From: Carya illinoinensis
Taxonomy: Eukaryota; Streptophyta; Magnoliopsida; Fagales; Juglandaceae
Assembly (NCBI RefSeq): GCF_018687715.1
Contig: NC_056759.1
Location: 35,058,385 to 35,122,384, forward strand
Reading direction: 5' to 3'
Length of the DNA: 64,000 bases
A model generated the notes under the pieces. That model was not told where the DNA came from, did not search any database, and saw nothing but the letters and a program-made list of their open reading frames with translations. The position numbers were made by a program, and so were the translations under genes. Of this stretch, positions 10,306 through 22,973 are shown piece after piece; the stretch's first letter is position 1; each line of letters starts with the position of its first letter.

Positions 10306-13300
10306 ATTGATGGTTTTCAGTTTGTTGAAATTTAATTTCCTGAGTGGAATTATATTATTTTTTTTTTTGTTTTATTTGCATTGGTACGGTTTTTTCGATG
10401 TGTGGTTTTTGCCTCAACTAAGGAAGTGGTGGTTTTTTTGTTAATACTTTGAAGCTGAAGTTTTTTTACCATTTTATATATATTTCAGTTTTAATATTCT
10501 TTTGATTTCTTAGCAACGAAATGGAGCATTGTATAGTGTTGGTTGAAATATAGAAATGAATGTTTTCGAATGATTATATTATTTGAGGAATACATAAGTG
10601 AAGTACTGATTGATTGATTAGTAGGGCAAGTAAAAGGTTATTAATTCTATGATTAGCCTATTGACTGTAATTTGGTGTACCTTGAAATGAATCTGTAGTC
10701 CATCAGGCTTTCTCCTTGGACTTCAGCCACATATTTTCAAACTTAATAACTTGTGTCCTTTTGAAAATGGCATCGATCAAGCAGAATGGGGAAAGGATCC
10801 GATCAAATAACTTGGAAGCCTTCTTGCATCTCATTCTTCCTTCTTATTTGATCATTGTCTCCATAGGTTAACGAGGACTCCAGTTTTTTGCTCGCTGTTC
10901 TCTATAATGGCTTTATGGTTGCTTTCTTTTTTTAGACTCTTTTATCATCTATTGCATTAGTTTTCAGAGCTTTTTACTTTTGCCCAAACAGGTATTATGG
11001 GCTGGCTTTGACAGATTAGAGCTTGGTCTCTCTGCCTTTAAATGTGTTCTCCTGCTCGGTTATTCCAATGGCTTTCAAGTCCTTGATGTTGACAATGCCT
11101 CTAACTTCAGTGAACTTGTTTTGAAGCGAGATGACCCTGTTACATTTTTACAAATGCAGCCCCTCCCTACAAAGTCTGAGGGTCGTGAAGGATTCAGACC
11201 ATTGCATCCTTTACTATTGGTAGTTGCATGTGATGAATCAAAGAGCTCTGGTCTGATGCAAAGTGCAAGAGATGGGTTGGTCAGGGATGGTTTTACCGAA
11301 CCAAAAACAGGAGCCCTCTCTCCTAATGCTGTTCGGTTTTACTCACTAAGGTCTCACATTTATGTTCATGTCCTGAGATTCAGGTCGACTGTGTACATGG
11401 TTAGATGCAGTCCTCAAATAGTGGCTGTCGGCCTTGCAACACAAGTAAGCATTAGCACATGTCGAGTATTCATTAAAGTTACTTAAGAGGGTACTTGTAG
11501 TTGGAAGTACAATTCTTACCTTTATCCTGGACTGAACGTAACAGTTTGGATGGTTATTACCATCCAATAGATTTCTATGTGGAATAACTTCACCAAGCCT
11601 TGGAAAACCATGATGAATCATATTAGATGGTTGTTGAATTGGTGATTGCTAAACCAGCCAGTTATTGGAGGAAGGCCTTGTTGTTTAGATTTAAAATAAA
11701 GTAATTTTATATGCTATGCTCACAATCTTACCAGTGTTGCTTGCTTTTTTTTTTTCCTTTCAATTTTTGTTTTCTGTCAGATATACTGCTTCGACGCACT
11801 CACGCTTGAGAATAAATTCAGTGTCCTTACCTATCCTGTCCCTCAATTGGGAAGCCAAGGAATGGGTGGAGTTAACATCGGCTATGGACCTATGGCTGTA
11901 GGCCCCAGGTGGTTGGCTTATGCCTCCAACAACTCACTGCTGTCAAACACAGACCGCCTCAGTCCACAAAGTCTTACTCCTCAAGGGGTTAGCCCATCAA
12001 CATCACCTGGAAGTGGAAGTTTAGTGGCTCGTTATGCCATGGAATCTAGTAAGCAGTTAGCTGCTGGATTAATCAATTTGGGTGATATGGGCTACAAAAC
12101 TTTGTCAAAATATTGTCAAGAGCTTATACCTGATGGGTCTAATTCTCCTGTATCATCAAATTCGAGTTGGAAAGTTGGTCGGATTGCCTCACATATGGCA
12201 GAAACAGATAATGCTGGGATTGTCAGTTTTTATTAATTAATTTATTTTTATTTTTATAATTGGAGAACCATAATTTTCAATCTTGCATTGTTTTAAGTTG
12301 CTGCACAACTTGTCCAAAAAAGGTAAACTCGTTACTTTTATCGTCATTTTTTAGAACTCTTTGTAGATGGGCCATAGCTGTAGATTTTAATGGCATGGCC
12401 CTTCAAGATTTTCTTGCCTCTAATGTGCCTACCTAGGTGGGGCATCAGAGTTGTAATTCAGGTTTTTCCATTCTTTGATCAATAGAATTGTTTATTTATC
12501 AAAAAAAAAAAAACTTTTATCGTCTGATGTGTTTCATTTTGCCCTGAGGTCTTTAAAGTTAACATTACTCACTGATCAATGCTCTTTCTACTTTTTTGTT
12601 GACTTCTATATTTCATTTTGCCATGAGGTCTTTTAAGCTCAGCTTACCCACAGATGAACAAAGGGCTCTTTTGAGACTCTTAATTTCTTTCAACAATTGT
12701 GAGTATTAATAATTTTTTTAAAAATATATATATTTTTTTGATAAGTTAAAAAGATATATTAAATGTTACAGGGACGTTTCCAGTATTGAATGGTACTTGT
12801 TTGCCTATTTTAACATCTGAGAATATCTTTATATGTTGAGAAAACTTTATTGTAGGTTGTTGTCAAAGATTTTGGTTCCAGAGCTGTTGTATCACAGTTT
12901 AGGGCCCATACTACTCCAATTTCTGCATTGTGTTTTGACCCTAGTGGGACACTTCTAGTTACTGCTTCAATACATGGGAACAATATAAACATTTTCCGGA
13001 TAATGCCGTCTTCCTCACATAATGGATCGTTCACTCAACCACATGATTCGGGCTCTTTTTATGTGCACCTCTATAAGCTCCACCGTGGCATGACATCAGC
13101 TGTATGTTCTTGCTTTCTTGTCTGCTGGACTGTATTGTTTTTACTTTTATATGTTTGTGATTGTTCTAGTTTACCGTGTGCTCATTACACAGGTGATACA
13201 AGACATCTGTTTTAGTCATTATAGTCAGTGGGTTGCTATTGTTTCTTCCAGGGGCACCTGCCATATTTTTGCTCTTTCCCCTTTTGGTGGTGAGACTGTT

Positions 13301-16300
13301 CTCAAAATACAGAACTCTCATGTTGATGGTCCTACCCTTTTGCCAGTTACATCTCTACCATGGTGGTCCACTCCATCTTTCATGATAAACCAACAATGTT
13401 TTTCTCACTTGCCACCACCACCGCCAGTTATTCTCTCTGTGGTTAGCAGAATAAAAAATAGTCAATCTGGGTGGCTCAACCAAGTTAGTAATGTGGCATC
13501 TTCTGCAGCAGGAAAGGTCTCCATTCCATCTGGTGCAATTGCTGCTGTTTTTCATAATTCAGTGCCTCACGATATGTTACCTGCTCATCTGAAAGGCAAT
13601 GCTTTGGAGAACCTATTGGTTTATACCCCTTGTGGGCACACAATTCAATATGAACTGTTTCCATCAATGGGAGGAGAATCAAATGGGGCTGCTTCTATAG
13701 CTGGTCCAGGTTCTTCATTGCAGATACAAGATGAGAAGCTGCGAGTAAAAGTTGAACCTGTTCGATGGTGGGATGTTTGCAGAAGTGATTGGCCAGAAAG
13801 AGAGGAATACATTTCTGGGATTACTCTTGGCAGACAAGAAACTGCAGAGATGGTCATGGATACTTCCGACTGTGAGGATAATTATACTGGAAATAAGGAG
13901 TTAGTAAAGCCCGTTGAACGATCTCACTTATATATATCCAATGCAGAGGTGCAGATTAGCTCTGGCAGGATACCAATCTGGCAAAACTCTAAGGTACTTG
14001 TTGTGGACTTCGTTGTGGGACAATTCTTTTGTCATTGGCAACTATATTTATGATCCTATCATCTGTATTCTAGATATCCTTCCAGAGGATTAGCTTTGGA
14101 ACTAATGACCTGAATTTTACTGAGAGTCATACCCGTGGAGAGATTGAAATAGAGAAGCTTCCCGTTCATGAGATTGAAATAAGACGGAGGGATTTATTGC
14201 CTGTTATTGACCATTTCCTGAGGATTCAGTCCAATTGGAGTGACAGGTAAATGGTCTTTGCATATCTGTGATCAGTTTGTAATAATGTCATAAATAATTC
14301 CTGATCTATAAGTGGTTGATATAAATTATTCTTTTTAATTTCTATTTGTGTTTTTTACTTCACTTTCTGGTTAGTAGTAAATACCCTTCTTTGTGGGGTT
14401 TGAATGATTAAATGTGAATTATTGGAAGTTTAAACTATTTCTGGATATAATGCTTGGGGTCGTTGCAGGATATCCACATCTATGCTATATTCTTTTTCAG
14501 AAGCAACACTGCTGGACATCTAAACATGCTCTATATGCATCTAGATTCTAGAGTTTTAAGAACATATCTCGAAATTTGATGCATATCTGCCATGTAATTA
14601 TACTGGAGAAATAACATGGTGAAAAATGACATTACTTCAGTTACTGGGTGGAACAAACAGTTTCTGGATATTGGACTACCAAAGAAATATGGATTTCTTC
14701 CAGTTTCCTGAATAACAAATTAGAAATTAGACTTCTTGGAGTTTTTTGTTAGCTGGACATGGAAAAAACTTATGACCATGTGAGCTGGATGTTTTAGATT
14801 ATATGTTAGTATATGGAACGAAAGACTGGACGTTGGAATCTTAGACTCTTAATACAGTGATAAAAAATGAATTCAAAATATTTTTAATCAGCTTGTTTTT
14901 GTTTCGATTCCTTGTTTAATTACAAGTTTTAAGATTTACTTTAAGCCTCTGTGAATAGTTTGTTTACTCCCACCCCGCAACCCAACTTTGACTTAACACT
15001 AGAGATGCACTTTTGTCAGAGACAAGGCAAAATTAGAAAAGTGATCAATGTGTCTCATTATGATGGACACACTCAAATGATAAATGTGAGTTACGTTGTT
15101 ACAGCGATGATGTGCTTGTTTCCGTATTGTGGCATTGGAGAGAGAGGGAGAGGGAGAGGGAGGGAGGGAGGGAGGAGGCAGCGATATGCACCACATGAAA
15201 TGGGAAATTGTTAGTTTATTTGATTAGGTAGGCAGACTTTACCTATGAACATAGCCAATTATTACTTTTATCTTTTAGGAAAGGGAAATCTTGTAATGAT
15301 AAATGACCTAATGTGAAACATACAAGGAAAACTCGAAATTCCTCCTCTTATTTGAAGCTGTTAGACTGACCAATTATATATATATAATGCCCAATTTATC
15401 CAACTTCAGCAACTCATCTTCGAAGATCCTCCGTTCTCCTTCTTTTGAGCTGCTATCCAGCCAACACAGGCTGCTGTCTCAGCACTGCTTGTGGTATCTT
15501 TGTATGATATAATTCTCAAGAATTTCAATAGGCATCTCAGTTTTTTTTGTTTTTTGGATATTCCATGGAATGAATCACGCCATTAATTATTTGTGGAACG
15601 GTTATTATGATTTCTTGAACCGTTACAGTTGTGAATTTTCATTGTGATTGTAGTGGTAGATTCATTTCTTAGATAGCTCTATTCTGGAAAACGGAAAGTG
15701 CATAAAATATCTTTTATATATAAAAAGTGGCTATCAAACGGATTTTTGTTGTTTTAACAGATTTTTATCAAGGTTCTAACTGATGTCATCCAAAATTCAA
15801 ACTTTCTTCTAGGCATGACCTCTTCGCAGCCTCCCAGGCTTTCTTTAGGGCCTATTAAGCTGAAAAATAATTTGGCTTGTTATTTTCTGAATTTCCAACC
15901 TTCACACTCATGAGGTGTCTTAGTTATTTTTAAAAATAATACCGTATACTTCCTGTGTACGTGGGCTATACCTTCTCTTATGAATAAAACTTCTTGATTA
16001 CCTATTAATTTTTAAAAAAAAAAAAATAATATCATCGAAATGATTTTTTTTCTTACCTATTCTAACCACTGAGCAACTTGCTTGGTTGTTTTGTGCAGGA
16101 GCCTTGTTGGGGTAAGATGCTCGAGTCCATCTTTTGATTCTCATGCGACTAAAGATAAGTTCTCAGAAGATCCTATTGTTTGCCACTCTGAGTTGGCATC
16201 ACTTGGCGCAGTTGAAAACTCAGATGGTAGCATGCCAAGCCTTTGAATGTAGTATGTCTTCATCCTTCGGAAAAGAGTTGCTAATTAGTTTACTTGTTTC

Positions 16301-17439
16301 CTGGCGTTTTTATCAGGATTATCTGGGGAATCGTATACATCCATTACCCTACCTGGGAACAATACAAATGTGGAGAAAGAAGAGAGATCTGTTTTCTCAT
16401 CGCCTCTGCCAAATAAAAGTTTTATTAACACAGAAAGTATACTAGTTTCTGCCATACAACCTACAACTAGGGTTTCTATGGTTCAGGATATTGATTTCAC
16501 TAATTGTCTATCCTCTTTAACAAGTAACTCACTTGCTGATAGAACCATTGCCAAAGAAATCGAGTCATCAAATAGTGGGGGGGTCAGTGAAGCTTCAAAT
16601 ATAAGCTCCAACCGCTCTGATTTGAGTATGAATATTCTTGATGAGGGATTAGTACATGACTCTCTAGACTTTGATCAATATTTTCTAGAGGGGTATTGTA
16701 AAGCATCACCTTCGTGTGACTCCCATGATTCAGCTGAAGTTGTCACTGATGTGGACAGCAACAGTAGTCCCTGTGATGGGGAGAAATCCGAGGAAGTTGG
16801 TGAAAATGATGACATGCTTAGTGGTATATTTGCCTTCTCAGAGGAAGGTAGGGCATTGAAATAATTTGGCTTTACTTGTTCATACTCTTAATCTCTACAA
16901 GTATACAAAGATGCTTCTGACCTTGCTATATTTGGACCTATTATATCTGTATCATGTCGCACTTACAAATGGGGCCTATAATATCTGGAGGATGCAATCA
17001 TTTTCTTTCTGAAATAGATATTCTTTTTATTTTTGTAATTTGGATGACATGTTTTCTATGTTCATTTTAACATACATGTTACAGAATTTTGATTCAGTGT
17101 CTTCGCATCCATTTTTTGTATTTTTTATCACTTTTCAGAAAACAAACAGTAGAGTGACATAAAGGGTGGCAATTCTATTACTGCCTTTCCTACTTGGTTT
17201 CTTTCCATAATTGAGTTATCGTGAAGGCTATATGATGCTTCAAAATATTTTGTATAATTTTTTTGTATATTTTTTATTTGTTTCATTATGTAGTTCAATC
17301 ATAATGTTCTCTACTAAGATCACATTGCGAGGGGGATTGTTGCTTTTGTGGACTTGGTTATGTCTCTGATTTTCATCTTGCATTTTATTATACGTCCGAA
17401 GCCTACCCTAGTAATGTCATCTTTCCTATTGCAGGTTGA
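9891..17439 (+). CDS. ATG18: Autophagy-related protein 18, f/g/h type (WD40 propeller plus BCAS3 region), nine exons
   Basis: PROPPIN-family protein that binds phosphoinositides on autophagic membranes; the plant f/g/h members carry an extra C-terminal BCAS3 region. Exons: 9891-10091, 10992-11444, 11781-12221, 12856-13101, 13193-13993, 14074-14246, 16099-16226, 16317-16847, 17435-17439; total 2979 nt, 992 aa, within the usual size for this subgroup. Recognisable blocks include FYSLRSHIYVHVLRFRS, YGPMAVGPRWLAYAS, ARYAMESSKQLAAGLINLG, ALCFDPSGTLLVTAS and, in the BCAS3 region, KVEPVRWWDVC. The phosphoinositide motif (L/FRRG in ATG18) appears as LHRG at residues 440-443. The start is the first ATG in frame. 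The last exon adds only GTTGA, completing a glycine codon and the stop, so the protein ends FAFSEEG. Failure to splice there would instead end RALK at 16863. Introns 3 and 6 carry retroposon fragments. Assignment among f, g and h is not certain. Confidence 0.9.
12334..12524 (+). mobile_element. Truncated retroposon with 12-bp target duplication in ATG18 intron 3
   Basis: ACTTTTATCGTC occurs at 12334-12345 and 12513-12524. The 167 bp between them end in CTTTGATCAATAGAATTG, TTTATTTATC and a 12-A tail. The 3' end matches the insert at 3747-3805, so these are two independent insertions of one family with different target duplications. It is probably a 5'-truncated LINE or a SINE tail; the family is not named. 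Confidence 0.85.
15932..16031 (+). mobile_element. Probable truncated LINE tail in ATG18 intron 6
   Basis: A block of about 80 bp (CCGTATACTTCCTGTGTACG, then TGGGCTATACC, TTATGAATAAAACTTCTTGA and poly-A) resembles the 3' end of plant L1-type LINEs. AAAAATAATA at 15932-15941 recurs at 16022-16031. That duplication overlaps the A-tail, so only its last few bases are informative. Confidence 0.6.
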
Positions 17440-20400
17440 TGTGAACCTTCTGGTGTCTGATGCCACCTTCTCTTGCTTTCAGAATGTTTGTGTAATGATT
17501 GGTCAAAGCTCAGCCTAATGCAGGATGAGATTCTAATGGACAAAATGCAGTTTATTTCCTTCCGACAATTGAATAGCTACTGACTAATAGATACAAGTGG
17601 TATGATCTTGGCTCATCAAAGTGTTGCTGTGGCAAATGCTTGTTTTCTTTCGTTCTAATCCATTGTATTATGTATATCTTGTAAATCGAAATTCATAATA
17701 CAAATTATTCGTGTGGACAGGTTCATTCTATGTTGTGTAACGTTATTCATTCTTCAAGAAAAAGAAAAAGAAAATGAAGGAAAATGAAAGAGCATATTAC
17801 TGTGCACAATGCATTTATTGTCTGACCAGGTTATCCTTAGATGATACGGGTATATACTAGCATACAGTTTAGTGGAACTATTTCTCACACTTATTTGATG
17901 CAGGGATGGCGTGGCGGGAAGTTTACTATTCTTGAGCTTCTTGTCAATAAAATGATACTTCTACCCTGGTCCAAGCTAAAAGAAATGATACTCTTACCCT
18001 GGGAAGGTAAGGCCTTTTGAAGCAGACAATACTCTTCAAATTTGGGGAAAAAATCATGCATATAAATGGTATGTTTACACATTTGCTAGTAAATAGCAGA
18101 ACTCAAAAAGATATTACCAATGGTTACAATGGTGGTATAGTTTAATGGTAATTATCTCCTTGTTTAGATACTAAGAATATCTGTCTTGTGTTTAAGGGCT
18201 CATTTAGATACTAATAATATCTCGAAATATCTATTAATATTAGTTAAATAGTTTATGAATAGTAATAAAATAATAGTGAATAGCTTGTGAATAGTAATAA
18301 ATAGTTTATTAATAATAATGAAATAGTTTGAGAATCTCGATCCTAAATTGATAGAAAATTGTTTGTGTGATCTGAAAAGGACTTGTGCATGAGGTGTTCG
18401 ATATGAAAGGACAAATAGTAGTAGAGGTTGGAGAAATATGATGATAAATTAGATTAGAGTAAAGGTTATTCGTAGTTCAAATTGAAGAGGGGGGACCACA
18501 TAATTATTAATTTTTGAGGGGCAACAGCCTCTCAACCATGTGCAGCTTTCAGCTTGTATAGTCGGCCTAAGTTCTGGTAGGGCTCTGTTATTGCTGGCCC
18601 CATATCATTTTTGATATAACCTTTTTGATGTTAATGGTTCAACACCAAGACAAGATTATAATACTGATCAATCATGATCTGTTAGAATTCTCAAGACTAT
18701 TTATTTTCTGATCAGTGAGACCAATATTTCTTGATGTTTGGTTTAAGGTATTCCGAGAGGTTTTTAGAGTCAACTCTTGAAGTCTCTATGTTTTTTAAGA
18801 AAAGTTGTTCCATTTTTCAATTCTTTTGTTAAGTTCATTTATATGAATATAAATAAATCTCATCCATTATTAGTAATGGAACTCTGCACAAAGTTTCCTC
18901 CCATGATAGGAGTTACTATGCCCTGGCTATTTACAAAAGGCGATAAGCAGATGGATCAGTGGCAATCCAAAGCAGCACAGCCATACCATACAGACAAATT
19001 AACCATAGGGAATTTGCTTTGGTGGTGACCAAATAAATGTGGGTGTGTAGGTGGGCTCAATACAAGCATGCTCAGTAGCTAATTTGTCAGAGAGAATGTG
19101 GTTATTTAAATTTTTGGTGACAGCCGAAATAACATGTCATGTCATAAAGGTTGTGATGGACAATTTCTTGTGGGTGCTGACAAAGAACATTCATGCAAGG
19201 TTTCTTGATGGTCTCTGTTCATTCATGGCTTTGGATACCCCAAAGTATCCTACATTTTTGTATCCTTGTGGCCTGCCCTGCCATCTACATTAATGGCAAG
19301 AAAATCTACCAAATATTGGACCCCCACCCCACACTTAGGTACATGCCCTTCGCATCAACAGAAAGGAATCACACATGCATACCATATACGAGAGTTATCC
19401 CTCCACTCCTACTAGCCACTCGCGCGGATATTCTCTCAATTTGTTAAGGAAATCTCTCGACTCCTACAATAAGGGACTGATTCATTCATTTAGATACTGT
19501 GGACATGTATAATTAGGGGGGGCGCACCGTGCCGAGGCTGTCATGGTTCTTCATGAATCCCTCAGGATTGTCTTGGTCGACGCTGTTTATAAAGGGGCTA
19601 ATACAATGGCTTCCTAGAATTTGCAGCAAGGTAGTGAAACAAATGCTAAGTTGTCCTAATGTATTGGTGGTTTCTGCATTTGAAGGATATAGTAGATAAG
19701 GGTTTTAAATGAGCATTTGCTCCCCAATTATAATGGTATTGGGGACCCCCTCCCCATTCGGTTTAACACCAATATCAGTGGACTAGACAAGGGTGCACGG
19801 CCTGCGCATCATGTCAAGTCAGAACCAAGTATCTTGAGATTCGGACATGTCAATATCTTGAGAATTATGTGAGAGGTTGATACGATATATAGGTTGAAAC
19901 GTCTCTTAAATAGAAAAGTTAAAACGTTGAAGTAATGGATTAGATTTGAAATGTTGTATGTCAAAGTAATCATTCCTTTTAGAGAGATTCCTTCTCTGAA
20001 ACTCTATCATCATTTTTCTTTTCATTTTATTACTCCTACCTACCTTCACCCCTCACTATCTTACCTACTAACTTCTACAACACCACCCCCTAGTCCCTAG
20101 TCCCTACTACTATTACCATTATCAGCCTTCAAATTCCTAACTTCCATGGCTCTCAAGCAAACTCAAGATGTGATCCTACAAATCCAAACTCTGAAAATCT
20201 AATTAAATACAGCCTTTCCATGTTCAAATCTTATATTCTTCCATTACTCCAGTTCAGTACTCAAGGTCAGTGTAGCCTTATTGCAGCATCAAAGTCTGCA
20301 TAGTATTCGCAGTCCACCTTGTGGCCCACACCTCAAACCCCATAAATAACATTTGCAGAAGTGGCAGTTTTCTAGGTAATTAAGGCAGTTTCAAACAATG

Positions 20401-21425
20401 TCACTGTGACTACTACTATCGTCCCATTTTCCTTTTACCTTATTTTATCCTTTTTTGGTTGTCTTACATTGTTTTGAAGTGATTGTTGGAATCCTCGTCC
20501 TTTTCTTTTATACTCTAAATAATATTCAATAGAATTGTTTGCTTGTAAGAAAAATGGTAATCTTTGAGCTAGAAGAGGATACCATTGGGGCCCAAAAGTG
20601 AAGATGCCGTCCATAAAAGTCTTCGGTTCCCACTAAGTTAAAATGACCAAAAAAAAAAGGTAAAAAGAGAACCATTTGATGGTCTTAGGTGTCACAGCTA
20701 GGTGCTTACAAATACGCAACAAGTACAACATATACATGTCCCCCCTAGACAATGCCCTGAGCCCATGACACGCGTAAGACTCCCCCCTGCAAAAAAAATT
20801 ACTGCATTACGGCACCAAAGTTTCCCTAGCAAGAGATCGATTGAAACAATTAAACATCACAAAATAATTTGTGGGATAAGTGAAAGATTTGATATTTGAT
20901 ATATGTTCTTCGTGATAGATTAAAAGCTAAGAGCTAATGTTGTGGCTTATCTTTGAGGGGCATATCATACAGTAAGTTTTACCCTTTTTTTTTTCCTTCT
21001 CTCTCTATTCCTAAAAACAGTCATCCAATCAAGTGCTGCACCCAATCAAACAACGACAGCAACACAAACAAGAAGAAAAACAAAGAGGACCAGGTATTTC
21101 ATAAAGATTCATCTTGATAAGATCGAAAGCATAGGCGTGAAATGCAAAGGGATAAGGGATAAAAAGCGGGGCAGGACTGACAGATAAGTGGGGAAAAAAA
21201 CTAGATAGGATCATTCATGAACAACATCGATCGCGTCTTCTCTTTTATAATAGAAACTTAATCGACTTTGTTGAAATCTGTGATGTTGATTTAGTGTGTT
21301 TAGCAACTTTTAATCTTTTAGAAAGAGATGTTTATTTTCTTTCCCCCGCTTTTATTGCCTTCTTGTAGTACTTGTTTCACGATTATCTTTTAGAATAGAC
21401 AAAAGTCTACCTAAAGATCATCTCA

Positions 21426-21469
<44 letters not shown>

Positions 21470-22784
21470 TGTAACTTGTCTTCAACTTCAAGTCAGTTCC
21501 ACACATCTCAAAATGAGCTTTGCCTGATCTTTTGTGAAATATGGCTGCATATATGGTACTAACTTCTTCTGAGCATTGAAATGATCTGAATTAAGTTTCC
21601 AAGTGATGAATCAAACATGCATGAATAAATTATATATATATGTTTGTACTGTAGAAGGATATATGCCCAACCATTTTATCACCATTCTCCGTCAGAAACA
21701 TGGCATCATCAGACGAAAAAGTAAAACTAAGCTAATATTTGATCGATGTATATATCAAAAAGAGGCTGAAAATTTGTTTCCACCGAAATGGCCGGACAAG
21801 CGCGCAAGGACGTCTCACAAGGGAGTGGAAAGGGAAGACTTCGAAAAAGCCATGCCAGTACGTACCCTATAAAGAGTTAGCACCTTGGAAGACAACAAAA
21901 CTAGTTGGAGAAATTGAAATAACAGAGAGAAAGAGAGCAATAATTGATCACATGAAAAGAAAGGAAACACACCTAGACGTTGTGCTAGCTAATTTGAATG
22001 ATAGTTACACCTTGTCCTTTTTGTGTTATATATATATATATAAATATATATTTATATATGATCACTAAATTACTAAAATTGTCTTCAATCCTGCACTTGA
22101 ATGATAGTAAATTATAACCTAATTATTACCTCATCAAGATTTGATTCATGTAAAGAAGTAAGATAAACGAAAAATTAGACGACTGTCATGTACAATCTTA
22201 TAAGGAGTTGGCCGCCGGATCTTAAAAGAACATAAAAAATGGAATGAGAGGTGGTTTAGAGGCCGTAAAATGACAATTAACTTTGATAATTTAGTGATTA
22301 TATTACAAAAGAATTGATAGCTTGAGACCATAAAATTTATTTTTTTAGATGTTTTTTCTGATATTGTACAATATCCGGAAAAACGGAAAGAGGGCATGGA
22401 TTGGTATATATATGAGTTTTAACGTGAGATCTTTAATTTGAAAATAAAAGTTATAAAACTACATGTCTCAATTTTGTGAAAGAACCCGACAGACAAACAA
22501 GGGCTATAATTTCCTCATGCCCGGAGTCTCGTAGAACAGTACTTGAAAAAGAATTAAAGAAAACAGAAATACAAGCGAAAAGAGTGCGACTTTATTTGCT
22601 GTATGCATATATATTTAGCACCAGATCGAGGCAGGAATCTCATGAGAGTTTTTCTCCGGAAAGAGTTTCACTTCTTACATCTCTCTCAGGGTTTTACTCT
22701 TTTCAAGGGGAAAAAACATTGAAAGAATGACGAAATGAATCTTTAAGATCTGGAAGTGATTGGAGAAAACTTGAAAAAGCTACA
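17440..22784. other. Spacer of 5.3 kb between the ATG18-type and AHP genes
   Basis: The first 250-300 bp are the likely ATG18 3' UTR. The middle is AT-rich with a patch of repeated TTTATGAATAGTAAT-like words near 18200-18330. A GC-richer stretch at about 19490-19900 has no coding signal. A (AT)19 microsatellite lies at 21429-21466. The last few hundred bases are the likely AHP promoter and leader. No gene can be supported: all open frames are short, lack similarity I recognise and are not linked by plausible splice sites. Confidence 0.6.
21429..21466. repeat. (AT)19 microsatellite
   Basis: An uninterrupted AT dinucleotide run in the spacer upstream of the AHP gene. Confidence 0.95.
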
Positions 22785-22925
22785 ATGGATGGTGTGGTTC
22801 AGCTGCAGAAGCAGTTGGTTGACTACATAGCCTCACTCTTTCATGAGGTAAGTATGCTAAGAACTATGCACATTATATGGAAGCAGAAGCTAGAACGACT
22901 TTCATCTGCCTTTGTTTATAATCTT

Positions 22926-22973
<48 letters not shown>

